A DNA stretch of 9,964 nt from an uncultured Odoribacter sp. (lineage in GTDB: Bacteria; Bacteroidota; Bacteroidia; Bacteroidales; Marinifilaceae). This document shows, piece after piece, positions 1-7,948 of this stretch (the stretch's first letter is position 1; each line of letters opens with the position of its first letter). A program made the position numbers and the translations under genes. Location of the stretch: the NCBI GenBank assembly GCA_947039985.1, contig CAMRAP010000050.1, positions 1 to 9,964 of the forward strand, written 5' to 3'. Below the pieces are notes generated by a model. The model did not search any database. It was not told the DNA's origin and saw nothing but the letters and a program-made list of their open reading frames with translations.

Positions 1-585
1 GATGCTTCATGTAAGGTCGTTTTGAATCTACAAAAAATGATTCGTAAAGCTTATCAAGAGATGAAAGAGCAGGGGGGACAGATTGTTATTTATGGCAAGC
101 AAGGTCATGCAGAGGTGATAGGATTAGTTGGACAAACAAATGGAGAGGCATTGGTGATAGAGAGTGAAGAGGATATTTGGCAGCTTGATCTTTTTCGACC
201 AATGATTCTTTTTTCACAAACCACTAAGAGTTTGGAAGGATTTCAGAAGATTTCAGACCTTTTGAAAGCAAAAGGAGGAGATAAGGTGGTGGTATATGAC
301 ACCATTTGTCGCAAGGTAGCAAATCGCATACCGCAATTACGAGAGTTTGCCGTGTCGCATGATGTCATTATATTTGTTAGTGGCGAAAAGAGTTCTAATG
401 GGAAACAGTTGTTTGCTGTATGTAAGGATGTAAATCCTAGATCCTATTTTGTACAGCGAGTAATAGATGTTACAGACGAGATGTTGGAGGGAGTAGAAAG
501 TATAGGAATTAGTGGGGCAACTTCAACACCTAGATGGATCATGGAAGAGATTAAAAGTAAAATAGAAAAAAATAAACTACATTAA
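1..585 (+). CDS. ispH: 4-hydroxy-3-methylbut-2-enyl diphosphate reductase (IspH/LytB), 5'-truncated by window edge
   Basis: IspH is the [4Fe-4S] enzyme that reductively dehydroxylates HMBPP to IPP and DMAPP, the last step of the MEP isoprenoid pathway in the cytoplasm. The frame is open from base 1, giving 194 visible residues; against a usual length near 285-290, about 90 N-terminal residues lie outside the window, including the first cluster cysteine. Two cluster ligands are visible: DASC at bases 1-12 (matching E. coli C96) and YDTICRKVANR with its Cys at 307-309 (matching C197). Also present are GHAEV (His and catalytic Glu of the E. coli GHPEVEG motif), SQTTKS, the substrate-binding SSN in GEKSSNGKQL, and GISGATSTP near the end. 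A TTG at 22 is an in-frame codon, not the start, because conserved IspH sequence continues before it. pfkA follows after 8 bases, so the two are probably co-transcribed. The identification is firm. Confidence 0.96.
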   Translation, partial: DASCKVVLNLQKMIRKAYQEMKEQGGQIVIYGKQGHAEVIGLVGQTNGEALVIESEEDIWQLDLFRPMILFSQTTKSLEGFQKISDLLKAKGGDKVVVYDTICRKVANRIPQLREFAVSHDVIIFVSGEKSSNGKQLFAVCKDVNPRSYFVQRVIDVTDEMLEGVESIGISGATSTPRWIMEEIKSKIEKNKLH

Positions 586-593
586 TATTAGTT

Positions 594-1577
594 ATGGGAA
601 AAATTAAAAGAATTGGAGTTCTTACATCGGGTGGAGATTCACCGGGAATGAATGCAGCGATTAGAGCTGTTGTTCGTGCAACGATCTACAATGGTCTTGA
701 AGCTTATGGTATTTATGGTGGCTATCAAGGTTTGATAGAAGGGGACATCAAAGAATTGAAAAAAAGTGACGTTAGTAATATTATTCAGCGTGGAGGTACG
801 ATTTTAAAATCGGCTCGTAGTGCTGAATTTCGTACTTTAGAGGGACGTGCTAAAGCAGCACAGATGCTTGCTGAGTATAAAATAGATGCATTAGTTGTTA
901 TTGGTGGTGATGGTTCGTTTACGGGAGCTAGATTACTGATTCAAGAGCATGATATTCCTGTCGTAGGGGTTCCTGGAACAATTGATAATGATCTTTTTGG
1001 AACAGATTGGACCATAGGATACGATACAGCAGTAAACACTGCTATTGATGCAGTCGATAAAATTAAAGATACGGCAAGTGCACATAGTCGTTTGTTTTTT
1101 GTAGAAGTGATGGGACGTGATGCTGGATTTATTGCACTACGTACAGCCATTGCAACAGGTGCTGAGGCTGTATTAGTTCCTGAAGTAGAAACAAATTTCA
1201 AAGATTTAGAGGCTTTTTTAGAAAAAGATTATAATCCGAAAGAATCTAGTGCTATTGTGATTGTGGCTGAGGGGAATGACAAATCAGGAGGTGCTTACAG
1301 CATTGCTGAAAAAGTGGCTAAAGAGCATCCTGAATATGACATTCGTGTTTCAGTATTGGGACATATGCAACGGGGTGGTTCTCCTAGTCAGGCTGATCGT
1401 GTATTGGCGAGTCAATTGGGTGCCGCTGCTGTAGAAGCATTGTTGGATGACCAAAAGAGTATCATGTTGGGTATAGCGAATAAGTCGATTGTTCATGTGC
1501 CATTTAACAAAACGATAAAACATACGAAGGATTTAAACCCTGAATTTTTGGAGTTAGTGAAAGTACTTTCAACTTAA
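594..1577 (+). CDS. pfkA: ATP-dependent 6-phosphofructokinase
   Basis: PfkA phosphorylates fructose-6-phosphate to fructose-1,6-bisphosphate, the committed step of glycolysis. The 327 residues match the usual bacterial PfkA length (about 320). Visible motifs: the nucleotide-binding loop TSGGDSPGMN (11-20), GGDGS (104-108), PGTIDND (127-133) with the catalytic Asp at 131, MGRDAGFIA (173-181), and the family signature around GHMQRGGSPSQADR (256-269). The residue after GGD is Gly, and the catalytic loop is PGTIDND rather than a Lys-containing loop, so this is the ATP-using rather than the pyrophosphate-using type. The ATG lies 8 bases after ispH with no Shine-Dalgarno, as is usual in Bacteroidota, and a strong terminator follows. 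I see no promoter of its own, so it is probably read from the ispH transcript. All expected residues are present. Confidence 0.97.
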   Translation: MGKIKRIGVLTSGGDSPGMNAAIRAVVRATIYNGLEAYGIYGGYQGLIEGDIKELKKSDVSNIIQRGGTILKSARSAEFRTLEGRAKAAQMLAEYKIDALVVIGGDGSFTGARLLIQEHDIPVVGVPGTIDNDLFGTDWTIGYDTAVNTAIDAVDKIKDTASAHSRLFFVEVMGRDAGFIALRTAIATGAEAVLVPEVETNFKDLEAFLEKDYNPKESSAIVIVAEGNDKSGGAYSIAEKVAKEHPEYDIRVSVLGHMQRGGSPSQADRVLASQLGAAAVEALLDDQKSIMLGIANKSIVHVPFNKTIKHTKDLNPEFLELVKVLST

Positions 1578-1601
1578 TTGTAGAAAGTTTATAATGATAT
1601 A

Positions 1602-1638
1602 AAGTCTGTAAAGTAGTCAATACTTTGCAGACTTTTTT
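1602..1638 (+). terminator. Intrinsic terminator of the ispH-pfkA unit
   Basis: A 14-bp stem (1602-1615 pairing with 1621-1634, with one T-G wobble) closes a 5-base loop and runs into six T residues (1633-1638). It starts 24 bases after the pfkA stop codon, and its polarity fits transcription on the + strand. Confidence 0.92.
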
Positions 1639-1639
1639 G

Positions 1640-1647
1640 TATTTTTG
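1640..1647 (+). promoter_or_regulatory. Candidate priA promoter, Bacteroidota -7 element
   Basis: TATTTTTG matches the Bacteroidota -7 consensus TAnnTTTG exactly and would start transcription about 20 bases before the priA ATG. It lies directly behind the T-run of the pfkA terminator, where a new promoter would be expected. The weak point is the -33 element: the nearest TTTG (1624-1627) is only 12 bases upstream instead of the usual 19-21, and the region is T-rich, so a chance match is possible. Confidence 0.35.
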
Positions 1648-1673
1648 ACAACATCAAAACGAACAATTAATTT

Positions 1674-4103
1674 ATGCGATATGCTAACGTCATAGTGCCT
1701 TTGGCTGTAGAGGGGATGTATACCTATGCAGTGCCTGAATCATTGAAAGATGCAGTGAAGGAGGGGACATTGGTATTCGTTGCATTTGCAGGGAATAAGA
1801 AATATACGGCTATTGTAGGGCAGTTACACGACCAAAAGCCTGAAGGATACGAAGTGAAGGAGATAGAGGGAGTTGCTGAAGAGCAAGTAATGCTTTCTCT
1901 TATACATTTAAAATTTCTTTTTTGGATTAGCAGCTATTATATGGCTACCTTAGGTGAGGTGATGAAGGCTGCTTTACCAATGATGTTTCGTCTTGAAAGT
2001 TTTACCTCTATAACACGAATAGAGGCTGATGTTGATTTCTCAACACTGACAACCAATGAACAAGCTTTGCTTCATTTTTTGCATTTTGGAGAATATGTAG
2101 CCTTGAAGGATGCAGAGAAATGTTTGAAAATCAAAAATGGCATGGCTGTGGTAAAAGGACTATTAGCTAAGAAATACATTCAGGTAAAAGAAACAGTTGA
2201 TGAACTGTTTAAATCGAAAACAGAATATATCATTAGTTTTGTTCGTGAGTTTACGGAGGATGATTTGCACCAAATTTTGGAAAATCTTAAAAAAGCCCCC
2301 GCTCAATATAAAATGTTTTGTCGTTGGATAGAGGAAGATAAACAAGAGTGGGAGCGTACAGCATTTTTAAAGGCAACAGGAACTTCTGCAACAATTTTAA
2401 AAGGTCTGTGTGAAAAGCAACTATTAAAAGTAGAGAAAAAGGTGCTAAGTCGATTGACATTGGATGAGGTGGTAGAGCAAATTAGTTGTCACTCCTTGTC
2501 TGCTGATCAGGAGCAAGCATTTGAGGAGATTAAATCTGCTTTTACGCAGAAAGACTGTGTCCTATTACGAGGTGTCACCTCTTCAGGAAAAACAGAGGTG
2601 TATATACATCTCATTCAAACCTATTTAAGTCAAGGTAAGCAGGTATTGTATATGCTGCCTGAAATAGCTTTAACAGTTCAAATTGTAAAGCGATTACAAC
2701 GAGTCTTTGGGGAAGATGTTGGAATTTATCACTCTGGTATGTCCGATCAGATGAGGGCTGAATTATGGCGTAAACAGTGTAGTGAACAGCCCTATGGAGT
2801 GATATTAGGAGTTCGTTCGTCTGTATTTCTACCTTTTAAAGATTTAGGATTGATCATTGTAGACGAAGAGCACGATGCATCTTATAAGCAAAAAGAGCCA
2901 TCTCCTCGCTATAACGGAAGAGACTCTGCCATTATGTTGAGTAAAATGTGTGGTGCACATATATTGCTTGGTTCGGCAACACCGTCTTTTGAATCCTATC
3001 AAAATGCTATGGCTGGAAAATATGGATTGGTAGAGATGTATAATCGTTTTGGAGGAGTACAGATGCCGAAAATTGTGTTGGCAAATTTAGGTGAGTATAG
3101 GCGTAAAAAAATAATGAAAGGTAGCTTTTCGCCTTTATTGATTGATGAAATGGGCAAGGTTTTGTCGGATGGGAAACAGATTATTCTGTTTCAAAATCGA
3201 CGAGGATATTCTTCGTATATGCAGTGTGAACAGTGTGGAGTGATACCGAAATGTAAGCACTGTGATGTGAGTATGACCTATTATAAGCAACGGAATGTAT
3301 TGATTTGTAGATACTGTGGTTCTATGGTAAAAGTTTTTAATTCTTGTACTGATTGTGGAGGGAAATATAAGGAGAGAGTGCCAGGAACGGAAAAGGTAGA
3401 AGAGGAGGTCAGTGCTATTTTTCCTGATTCTAGGGTGGCACGAATGGATTTAAACACCATGGGGAATAAAGCTAAGTTTCGACAAATCATTGAAGATTTT
3501 GAGCAAGGAAAAATAGATGTGTTGGTAGGTACACAGATGGTTACTAAGGGCTTGGATTTTGAAAATGTAAAGCTAGTTGGTGTGATAGATGCAGACAGTA
3601 TGATCAGTTTTCCTGATTTTAGAGCGGAAGAACGTGCTTATTGTATGTTGATGCAAGTGAGTGGACGGAGTGGACGTAAAGGGGAGCAAGGGAAGGTGGT
3701 TGTGCAAGCCTCAGATGTGAAGAATAGAGTCTACACAATGCTTACAGATGGGGAATATAAAGAGTTTTTCACGCAGTTAACAGCAGAGAGAGAGTTGTTT
3801 ACCTATCCACCTTTTGGGCGAATGATACAAGTTGAAATACGGCATAAAGATGTCATCGTACTTCGGAATGCAGCCAACACATTGGCCATTCGTTTACGAG
3901 AAAAATTAGGACGTAGAGTCTGTGGGCCAGCAGTCCCAGATGTTAGTCGCATAGGAGGATTACATCGACTGATACTTCTTTTAAAAATCGAACCAGCTAC
4001 ATCTTGTTCAAAAGTCAAAGATTTACTTCGAATTGAAATCTCTCTTTTGCGAAAAGATAAAAAATTTGGAGCACTACGAATTGTCTGTGACGTTGATCCA
4101 TAG
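1674..4103 (+). CDS. priA: Primosomal protein N' (replication restart helicase PriA)
   Basis: PriA is the superfamily 2 3'-to-5' DNA helicase that recognises stalled or collapsed forks and D-loops and reloads the replicative helicase. The 809-residue protein is full length. The N-terminal 3'-DNA-binding region opens with YANVIVPLAVEG. Helicase motifs follow in order: Walker A GVTSSGKT (300-307), Walker B DEEH (397-400), SAT (434-436), VGTQMVTKGLDF (618-629) and QVSGRSGR (661-668). The zinc-binding insertion carries all eight cysteines in four CxxC pairs (518/521, 527/530, 545/548, 558/561). The C-terminal domain after about residue 690 is intact. The ATG at 1674 is chosen because family homology begins there; no Shine-Dalgarno is present. 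The gene stands alone between the pfkA terminator and a convergent PBP gene only 11 bases away. No critical residue is missing. Confidence 0.97.
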   Translation: MRYANVIVPLAVEGMYTYAVPESLKDAVKEGTLVFVAFAGNKKYTAIVGQLHDQKPEGYEVKEIEGVAEEQVMLSLIHLKFLFWISSYYMATLGEVMKAALPMMFRLESFTSITRIEADVDFSTLTTNEQALLHFLHFGEYVALKDAEKCLKIKNGMAVVKGLLAKKYIQVKETVDELFKSKTEYIISFVREFTEDDLHQILENLKKAPAQYKMFCRWIEEDKQEWERTAFLKATGTSATILKGLCEKQLLKVEKKVLSRLTLDEVVEQISCHSLSADQEQAFEEIKSAFTQKDCVLLRGVTSSGKTEVYIHLIQTYLSQGKQVLYMLPEIALTVQIVKRLQRVFGEDVGIYHSGMSDQMRAELWRKQCSEQPYGVILGVRSSVFLPFKDLGLIIVDEEHDASYKQKEPSPRYNGRDSAIMLSKMCGAHILLGSATPSFESYQNAMAGKYGLVEMYNRFGGVQMPKIVLANLGEYRRKKIMKGSFSPLLIDEMGKVLSDGKQIILFQNRRGYSSYMQCEQCGVIPKCKHCDVSMTYYKQRNVLICRYCGSMVKVFNSCTDCGGKYKERVPGTEKVEEEVSAIFPDSRVARMDLNTMGNKAKFRQIIEDFEQGKIDVLVGTQMVTKGLDFENVKLVGVIDADSMISFPDFRAEERAYCMLMQVSGRSGRKGEQGKVVVQASDVKNRVYTMLTDGEYKEFFTQLTAERELFTYPPFGRMIQVEIRHKDVIVLRNAANTLAIRLREKLGRRVCGPAVPDVSRIGGLHRLILLLKIEPATSCSKVKDLLRIEISLLRKDKKFGALRIVCDVDP

Positions 4104-4114
4104 TGTTTTTCTCA

Positions 4115-6466
4115 TTATTCACTCTTGTTGGATGAATCGTTTTTTTTGCGTTTGAATAAACGTTTAAAAAAGCTCTCTTTTTCCTTTTTTATAATTTTGG
4201 GTGTTTCGATCTTTTGAAGTTTATGGTTTGTGATCTTTTCAATTAGATTTAAATCATTCTTAAATTCTGGAACATCTATTTTTTTCACATGGTCAGTAAT
4301 CATCATGGGAAAACTTATATTTTGCCACTGGCTATATGAGTCGCTTTGAATGCAAGAGCGCATAAATTTACCGAAAATAGGAAGTGCTGTATTTGCACCT
4401 TGTCCTAGTCGTGTGGAATTAAAATGTATGCTTGTATTATTTGCTCCAACACGGACTCCAACAACCAATTTGGGATTATAACCAATAAACCATCCATCGA
4501 CTTGATTTTGTGTCGTTCCTGTTTTTCCAGCCATTTCGTTGCTTAGTCCATAAGTTGTTCGTAGTCTTTTACCCGTTCCTTCGTTAATTACAGCTGTAAG
4601 TATATTGCTCATGATATTAGCTTCATTGGAAGGTATTACTTGTTGAGCAGGTACTGGTTTGTTTTCGTAAATGATTTTTCCATGCCGATCTTTGATTGTT
4701 GCGAGATAATACTGTTGACTTAAACGACCTCTATTTGCAAAGCACATGAAGGGATTGATCATCTCTTGTAGGGGGATATCTGCAACTCCTAAGGCTAGAG
4801 ATGGGTAGGGAGGGAGTTGAGCAGTTATTCCTAAACGGCGTGATTGTGAAATAACTGTATCTATACCTGTTTGTAATAAAACTTCCACTGCAATCGTATT
4901 GATAGATTTACTTAAGGCTCCTTTTAAGGTGTAGTAACCTTCGTAATTTCCATCTGAATTTCGTGGAGTCCAGTTGTCATACTCTTTGTATGTCTTTTGT
5001 TCATTCGTATAAAAAGCATCCAGACGTGCACCATTAGAAATAGCAGCACTATATACAACTGGTTTGAATACAGATCCCACTTGACGGGATGCATTAACTT
5101 GATCGTACTGAAAATATTTATAATTAGCACCTCCAATCCAAGCTTTGATTTTACCGCTTTGAGGCTCTACAGCAATCATTGCAGGGTGTAAAATTTTGAG
5201 ATAGTGTTTGATAGAATCTATGGAGGAGTATTCAACACGTATATCGTCTTTGCCCGTTTGATAAATTAGCATAGGGCGCTTTTTATTCATCACTTTTAGA
5301 ATCTCTTTTTCCCCCAGTCCTTGATTTTTAAGTTTTTTATAAATGCTGCTACGCTGAATGGCATCTTGTAAAATACTTGGTTTTTTATCCCAAGGTTCTT
5401 TACCTTTTAGGTGTGAATAAAAAGATTGTTGTAAATTTTTCATGTGGCTAGCAACCGCTTCTTCGGCATATTGCTGCATCTCTAAATCTATAGTTGTTGT
5501 CAAAATGAGTCCATCTTGATACAAATTATAATCAGTACTATACTCCTGATTGTATGTTGCAATTATACGAAGAGCATCTTGGCGTATTTTTTCTCTAAGG
5601 TAGGGGGCTGAGCCTGAATAATGATTGATTGGTTTGTGTTTTAGCTCTAGTTGCTTTTGTTTTAATAGTTCTCCTTCTTCTTCTGATATAGCATCATATT
5701 TAACCATTTGGTTGATGACAAGATTTCGTCTTTTTAGTGATCTTTCAGGATGTAAACGAGGATTGTAGTATGAAGGCCCTTTTAACATACCCACTAAGAC
5801 TGCTGCTTGAGTCGGTGAAAGCTCTGAAGCAGATGTTGAAAAGAAATTTTGGGCTGCACTTTCTATTCCAAAGGTGTTTTCGCCAAAAGAGACGGTATTT
5901 AAGTATAGGGTAAGTATTTCATCTTTAGAATAAATATTTTCTAAGCGGTGTGCGGTGAACATCTCTTTTATTTTGATAATTGGGAGGAAAGTTACCTGTT
6001 GCTCATACCTTGGGAAAAGATTTTTTGCGAGCTGTTGGCTTAGCGTACTACCACCTCCAGAGTTACGATTCCCCAGTAAAAAGGTCTTGAAAAATACGCG
6101 TAGCAAACTTATTTTGTCGACACCTTCATGTTGATAAAATCGAACATCTTCAGTTGCAATTAAGGCTTTTATCGCATGGGATGAAATATTTTTAAAATTG
6201 ACATTAGTTCTATTTTCGATGTAATATTTTCCAACAATCTCTTTATCTTCTGTATATAAAATAGAGGCTTCGGCATGTTGAATCTTTTTCAATTCATCGT
6301 CAGTTGCTAGCTTGCCCCATAGGCCAGCATAGATAGAATAGATGAATAAACACCCACTAATAGCTAAGAATAGTGCTAGAATAATAGCATATTTGAGTAT
6401 GGTATAAACAGTTTTGGGTTTTAATTTGTTGTCTTTTCTTTTTTTTAGATTTTTTTTCTTTGCCAT
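4115..6466 (-). CDS. mrcA: Class A penicillin-binding protein (PBP1A-type glycosyltransferase/transpeptidase)
   Basis: This bifunctional peptidoglycan synthase polymerises glycan strands from lipid II and cross-links the stem peptides. It is anchored in the inner membrane with its catalytic domains in the periplasm. The 783 residues show a Lys-rich cytoplasmic N-terminus, one membrane helix (about 25-47), then a GT51 domain with ATEDVRFYQHEG (catalytic Glu106), GGSTLSQQLAKN (138-149), KIKEM (Glu168) and YSKDEILTLYLN (179-190). A roughly 130-residue linker leads to the transpeptidase domain with SVFK (nucleophile Ser465, Lys468), SIN (521-523) and KTGT (648-651). The C-terminus is a strongly basic tail (about 760-783). 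The ATG at 6466 precedes the membrane anchor and has no Shine-Dalgarno. A TAnnTTTG promoter lies just upstream, so it is probably transcribed apart from ompA. The class is certain; the choice of PBP1A over other class A names is conventional. Confidence 0.95.
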   Translation of the reverse strand: MAKKKNLKKRKDNKLKPKTVYTILKYAIILALFLAISGCLFIYSIYAGLWGKLATDDELKKIQHAEASILYTEDKEIVGKYYIENRTNVNFKNISSHAIKALIATEDVRFYQHEGVDKISLLRVFFKTFLLGNRNSGGGSTLSQQLAKNLFPRYEQQVTFLPIIKIKEMFTAHRLENIYSKDEILTLYLNTVSFGENTFGIESAAQNFFSTSASELSPTQAAVLVGMLKGPSYYNPRLHPERSLKRRNLVINQMVKYDAISEEEGELLKQKQLELKHKPINHYSGSAPYLREKIRQDALRIIATYNQEYSTDYNLYQDGLILTTTIDLEMQQYAEEAVASHMKNLQQSFYSHLKGKEPWDKKPSILQDAIQRSSIYKKLKNQGLGEKEILKVMNKKRPMLIYQTGKDDIRVEYSSIDSIKHYLKILHPAMIAVEPQSGKIKAWIGGANYKYFQYDQVNASRQVGSVFKPVVYSAAISNGARLDAFYTNEQKTYKEYDNWTPRNSDGNYEGYYTLKGALSKSINTIAVEVLLQTGIDTVISQSRRLGITAQLPPYPSLALGVADIPLQEMINPFMCFANRGRLSQQYYLATIKDRHGKIIYENKPVPAQQVIPSNEANIMSNILTAVINEGTGKRLRTTYGLSNEMAGKTGTTQNQVDGWFIGYNPKLVVGVRVGANNTSIHFNSTRLGQGANTALPIFGKFMRSCIQSDSYSQWQNISFPMMITDHVKKIDVPEFKNDLNLIEKITNHKLQKIETPKIIKKEKESFFKRLFKRKKNDSSNKSE

Positions 6467-6497
6467 GGTGGTGTGAGATAGTATATATTCAATCTGA

Positions 6498-6505
6498 CAA
6501 AGGTA
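6498..6505 (-). promoter_or_regulatory. Probable promoter of the class A PBP gene, -7 element
   Basis: On the - strand this reads TACCTTTG, an exact match to the Bacteroidota -7 consensus TAnnTTTG. It would start transcription about 25 bases before the PBP start codon. The -33 position, 19-20 bases upstream, falls in the T-run of the ompA terminator (6521-6528), giving TTTT instead of TTTG. Position and match are good; the upstream element is only approximate. Confidence 0.6.
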
Positions 6506-6520
6506 GATATTGTTATGGTG

Positions 6521-6559
6521 AAAAAAAAGAAAAGATGCTTTATGTTAAGCATCTTTTCT
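6521..6559 (-). terminator. Intrinsic terminator of the OmpA-family gene
   Basis: Read on the - strand, a 12-bp perfect stem (6547-6558 pairing with 6529-6540, extendable by one A-T pair) closes a 6-base loop and is followed by eight T residues (A-run 6521-6528 on the + strand). It lies just past the ompA stop codon in the right orientation. Its T-run coincides with the expected -33 position of the PBP promoter. Confidence 0.92.
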
Positions 6560-6580
6560 CATTTATGAATAAAAAATCGT

Positions 6581-7714
6581 TTACTGTATGACTTCAATCA
6601 TAGCACAACGGTTCCATTTGTTGTCATTCTTATAGTAAGGTTTTTCTTTTCCTACGTACTTTATTTCTATGCGATCAGAATTTATTCCAAACTCTTTTTC
6701 GAGAGCACTAGCTACAGCATCAGCTCTTTCCTTTGATATGCGTGTATTTACATTGATCGGTCCAAATTTATCAGCATATCCAATAATACAAATTTTTGAA
6801 TTCGGATATTTTTTCATGAATGTAGCGATGTTATAGAGAAATGGATCATAAATATCCTCAACAACTGCACTATTAAATTTAAATGGAATAGTTGTAGGCA
6901 TCGCTTCAATAATGGTTTCTGGCTCTAACACAGGTATCATAACCTTTTTTTCAATGACTTTAATAACGGGTGGTTGGTTCTTCAAGTGGATCACTTCATC
7001 TGCTAGTGCTAAATTGCTAAGCGCTAATTCCTCCATAAGTGCTCGTTTGGGAGCTGTACGGAATCCTCGTCCTTTGAAATAATACGTAACACCTGCTGTT
7101 AAACCGCCTAAACCATCGTTTGGAAATCCACCAACTTCCACCATTTTATCATTGAATATCATTCCTTGAAATTCAACATTTACATCAAAACATTTAGATA
7201 GTTTATACTTCGCTTGAACTCCTCCATGTATGGTAAATGATTGTTGAGTTTTTCTAGTCATTCCACCGACACCAAAAAATGGCACAACGTCAAATTTACG
7301 CTCTGGATTATATTTGGCAAAGAAATTGATAAGTCCAAGCATGAAATCTACATTCATATGCATATAGTGCATGTGTGACATACTCTCTGCGTAGTTTTTA
7401 AATCCGTGTAGTGAACCTCCACCACCTTGCAGGCGCAATCCCCACCATGGATTAAACATTTTACCTACAGATAATTGAGGCATAAATGTTAGTGTGTTTT
7501 TAAATTTTGCATACGATGAATTTTCTGCAAGAAAAGCATTGGCTCCAAAATTTGCTGATACAAACCAATTGCACCAAAATGGATTCGCTTCAAATGAAGT
7601 TTGATACCCTGGGAGACGTTGTTCTATAATCACCTCCTCAATCACTTGCCCTTGTGCATTTGTCATTCCACATAGGCTAGCAGCTACAATAATAAACATA
7701 AATCTTTTTTTCAT
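6581..7714 (-). CDS. OmpA-family outer-membrane protein (Porphyromonas Pgm6/Pgm7-like)
   Basis: This is an envelope protein predicted to form a small outer-membrane beta-barrel and to tether the membrane to peptidoglycan. The 377 residues begin with a signal peptide (1-20, Lys-Lys-Arg then a hydrophobic core, probable cleavage NA|Q). Residues about 40-215 alternate polar and aromatic stretches, as in an 8-strand barrel, ending in GVTYYFKGRG. A linker of about 50 residues follows, including a Pro/Val-rich part (248-265). The OmpA C-terminal domain (about 275-377) has FKFNSA, GYADKFGPINVNTRISKERA (Asp315 and Arg330 as the likely diaminopimelate ligands) and a terminal WNR motif. Layout and motifs recall Porphyromonas gingivalis Pgm6/Pgm7 (about 380-390 residues), by memory only. 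Cysteines occur at 15, 48, 175, 309 and 370. A strong terminator follows; no convincing promoter match was found upstream. Family is firm, exact orthology is not. Confidence 0.9.
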   Translation of the reverse strand: MKKRFMFIIVAASLCGMTNAQGQVIEEVIIEQRLPGYQTSFEANPFWCNWFVSANFGANAFLAENSSYAKFKNTLTFMPQLSVGKMFNPWWGLRLQGGGGSLHGFKNYAESMSHMHYMHMNVDFMLGLINFFAKYNPERKFDVVPFFGVGGMTRKTQQSFTIHGGVQAKYKLSKCFDVNVEFQGMIFNDKMVEVGGFPNDGLGGLTAGVTYYFKGRGFRTAPKRALMEELALSNLALADEVIHLKNQPPVIKVIEKKVMIPVLEPETIIEAMPTTIPFKFNSAVVEDIYDPFLYNIATFMKKYPNSKICIIGYADKFGPINVNTRISKERADAVASALEKEFGINSDRIEIKYVGKEKPYYKNDNKWNRCAMIEVIQ

Positions 7715-7948
7715 AATTTGGTTATTTAGTTTTTTTGTAATTTGTTGAAAAATAATAAACCTATGAGAGTAACGGATCTATTGGTATTTACGTTTCAAAA
7801 GATGGAAGATATTATTTGATTTCGTATGATTTTTAACCTTTTGTTTTTGTGCTTGCATTTTTTTAATATCTTTGCCGTCTTGTACTTAATGGGGTTCAAA
7901 CAAGATGTGTGTAACCTTGATTTATTGATAAATTAAATTTAAAAAAAA
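7715..7948. other. Divergent intergenic region between ompA and adk
   Basis: These 234 AT-rich bases must carry the starts of two divergent transcripts. The adk side has a good TAnnTTTG match (annotated separately). On the ompA side the best I find is TAGGTTTA at 7756-7763 (- strand), one mismatch from consensus and without a clear -33 partner, so the ompA promoter stays unassigned. The bases just before adk form an A-run ending in the ATG itself. I see no ORF, tRNA or strong hairpin here. Confidence 0.6.
7846..7874 (+). promoter_or_regulatory. Probable adk promoter
   Basis: TATCTTTG at 7867-7874 matches the Bacteroidota -7 consensus TAnnTTTG exactly and is followed by C, as is common. Two TTTG candidates for the -33 element exist, at 7846-7849 (spacer 17) and 7840-7843 (spacer 23); neither has the ideal 19-21 spacing. 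The predicted start near 7881 gives a 5' leader of roughly 70 bases. Confidence 0.6.

Noticed and set aside
22..24. TTG as the ispH start codon
   Set aside because: The frame is open to base 1 and DASCKVVL before it is conserved IspH sequence containing a cluster cysteine.
941..1201. Antisense ORF of 86 codons inside pfkA
   Set aside because: It lies wholly within a conserved gene, shows no recognisable domain and has no leader or promoter of its own.
2163..2345. Antisense ORFs inside priA (also 3281-3490 and 3803-4018)
   Set aside because: All are opposite conserved PriA coding sequence and read as chance open frames.
4093..4147. Possible priA terminator (imperfect 8-base inverted repeat followed by a T-run)
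   Set aside because: The stem has a mismatch and a loop of about 28 bases, and it lies partly inside both coding regions; too weak to call.
4924..5191. ORFs on both strands within the PBP gene
   Set aside because: They overlap the well-supported PBP frame and encode nothing recognisable.
7670..7672. Lipoprotein cysteine (Cys15) in the OmpA signal peptide
   Set aside because: The residues before it (A-S-L) do not fit a lipobox, and a normal signal peptidase I site (NA|Q) follows at residue 20.
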